DNA of 64,000 nucleotides from Paracoccus versutus (GTDB taxonomy: Bacteria; Pseudomonadota; Alphaproteobacteria; Rhodobacterales; Rhodobacteraceae). Position 1 is the stretch's first letter. Each line of letters starts with the position of its first letter. The DNA lies in NCBI RefSeq assembly GCF_000763885.1, contig NZ_JRKO01000024.1:19725-83724 (forward strand). Direction: 5' to 3'. The position numbers and the translations under genes are program-made. Positions 63,829-64,000 of this stretch are shown piece after piece. The notes below the pieces were generated by a model. That model made no database searches, was not told the DNA's origin, and saw only the letters and a program-made list of their open reading frames with translations.

Positions 63829-64000
63829 TCATGCCCCCTGCCGATCGGCGGCAGACCGGGCCGCGGCCCATCGCTGCCCGATTTTGACCATTGCGATTCC
63901 GGCGGCCATTGTTGCGGTGAAGAGGACGGGTTCGGGGCGGATGAGGCCGATGGCGGGGATGGCGCCGCCGGGGCAGAAGCCCGACAGCCCCCAGCCCAGG
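63829..64000 (-). CDS. YeeE/YedE family transporter, C-terminal part
   Basis: Only the last 56 codons are in the window. They encode GWGLSGFCPGGAIPAIG near the beginning of the fragment, the signature of YeeE/YedE (DUF395/DUF6691) thiosulfate or sulfur-compound transporters, then a final helix and a basic tail. The conserved Cys in GFCPG is present. The stop codon abuts the DUF442 start. The gene starts beyond the right edge. Confidence 0.85.
   Translation of the reverse strand, partial: LGWGLSGFCPGGAIPAIGLIRPEPVLFTATMAAGIAMVKIGQRWAAARSAADRQGA

Overview
The window is high-G+C DNA with the gene content and codon use of a Rhodobacterales alphaproteobacterium, most like Paracoccus. Support for this is the combination of a DctB/DctD/DctA system, a C-P lyase operon, catechol ortho-cleavage, phenylacetate genes, a Psd/PssA/PmtA phosphatidylcholine operon, and sulfide genes under a dithiol ArsR repressor. 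The genus is inferred from content. No rRNA, tRNA, CRISPR array, prophage or intact insertion sequence was seen.

Layout. 1-3.7 kb: C4-dicarboxylate sensing (dctD partial, dctB) divergent from dctA, with two DctD-type dyads between them. 3.7-10.4 kb: a LacI-family repressor, its operator and a five-gene operon (TIM-barrel isomerase, Gfo/Idh/MocA oxidoreductase, sugar ABC transporter) for an unidentified polyol or sugar. 10.4-18.2 kb: C-P lyase genes phnGHIJKLN, with phnM, a DUF1045 gene and the repressor phnF. 18.3-19.2 kb: a DUF2189 membrane protein. 19.5-29.2 kb: benzoate to 3-oxoadipate (catBCA, benABCD, an MFS transporter, pcaD) with divergent catR. 29.3-33.4 kb: the phosphonate importer phnCDE1E2, separated from the lyase by the aromatic cluster. 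33.6-36.6 kb: a small four-cysteine protein, an FMN reductase, 5-formyl-THF cyclo-ligase, and aroG behind a transcription attenuator. 36.7-48.3 kb: phenylacetate genes (paaN, livKHMGF, a FadJ-like protein; divergently paaG, paaI, paaK, paaR). 48.4-51.8 kb: an IS5-type transposase remnant, ybaK, a DUF4186 gene, pmtA, pssA and psd. 51.8-53.1 kb: a uracil/xanthine permease. 53.4-55.2 kb: sulfide:quinone reductase and a small membrane protein. 55.2-57.1 kb: LysE exporter, DUF2000 protein and AraC regulator. 57.2-64 kb: an RND efflux pump, a DUF2892 protein, cytochrome b561, cytochrome c', an ArsR repressor, a DUF442 protein and a partial YeeE/YedE transporter.

How the genes work together. Aromatic catabolism is the main theme: benzoate goes through catechol and muconate to 3-oxoadipate, phenylacetate is activated by PaaK, and the Liv-type transporter beside paaN probably imports an aromatic acid. 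Phosphonate uptake and cleavage are both present but split. The right end looks like one sulfide/persulfide stress regulon.

The most notable signal is the aroG leader at 35339-35494. A 22-codon leader peptide holds consecutive Phe-Tyr-Trp-Phe codons and is followed by mutually exclusive 1:2, 2:3 and 3:4 hairpins ending in an intrinsic terminator. This is a complete ribosome-mediated attenuator for aromatic amino acid synthesis, and its predicted start site falls on the leader AUG.
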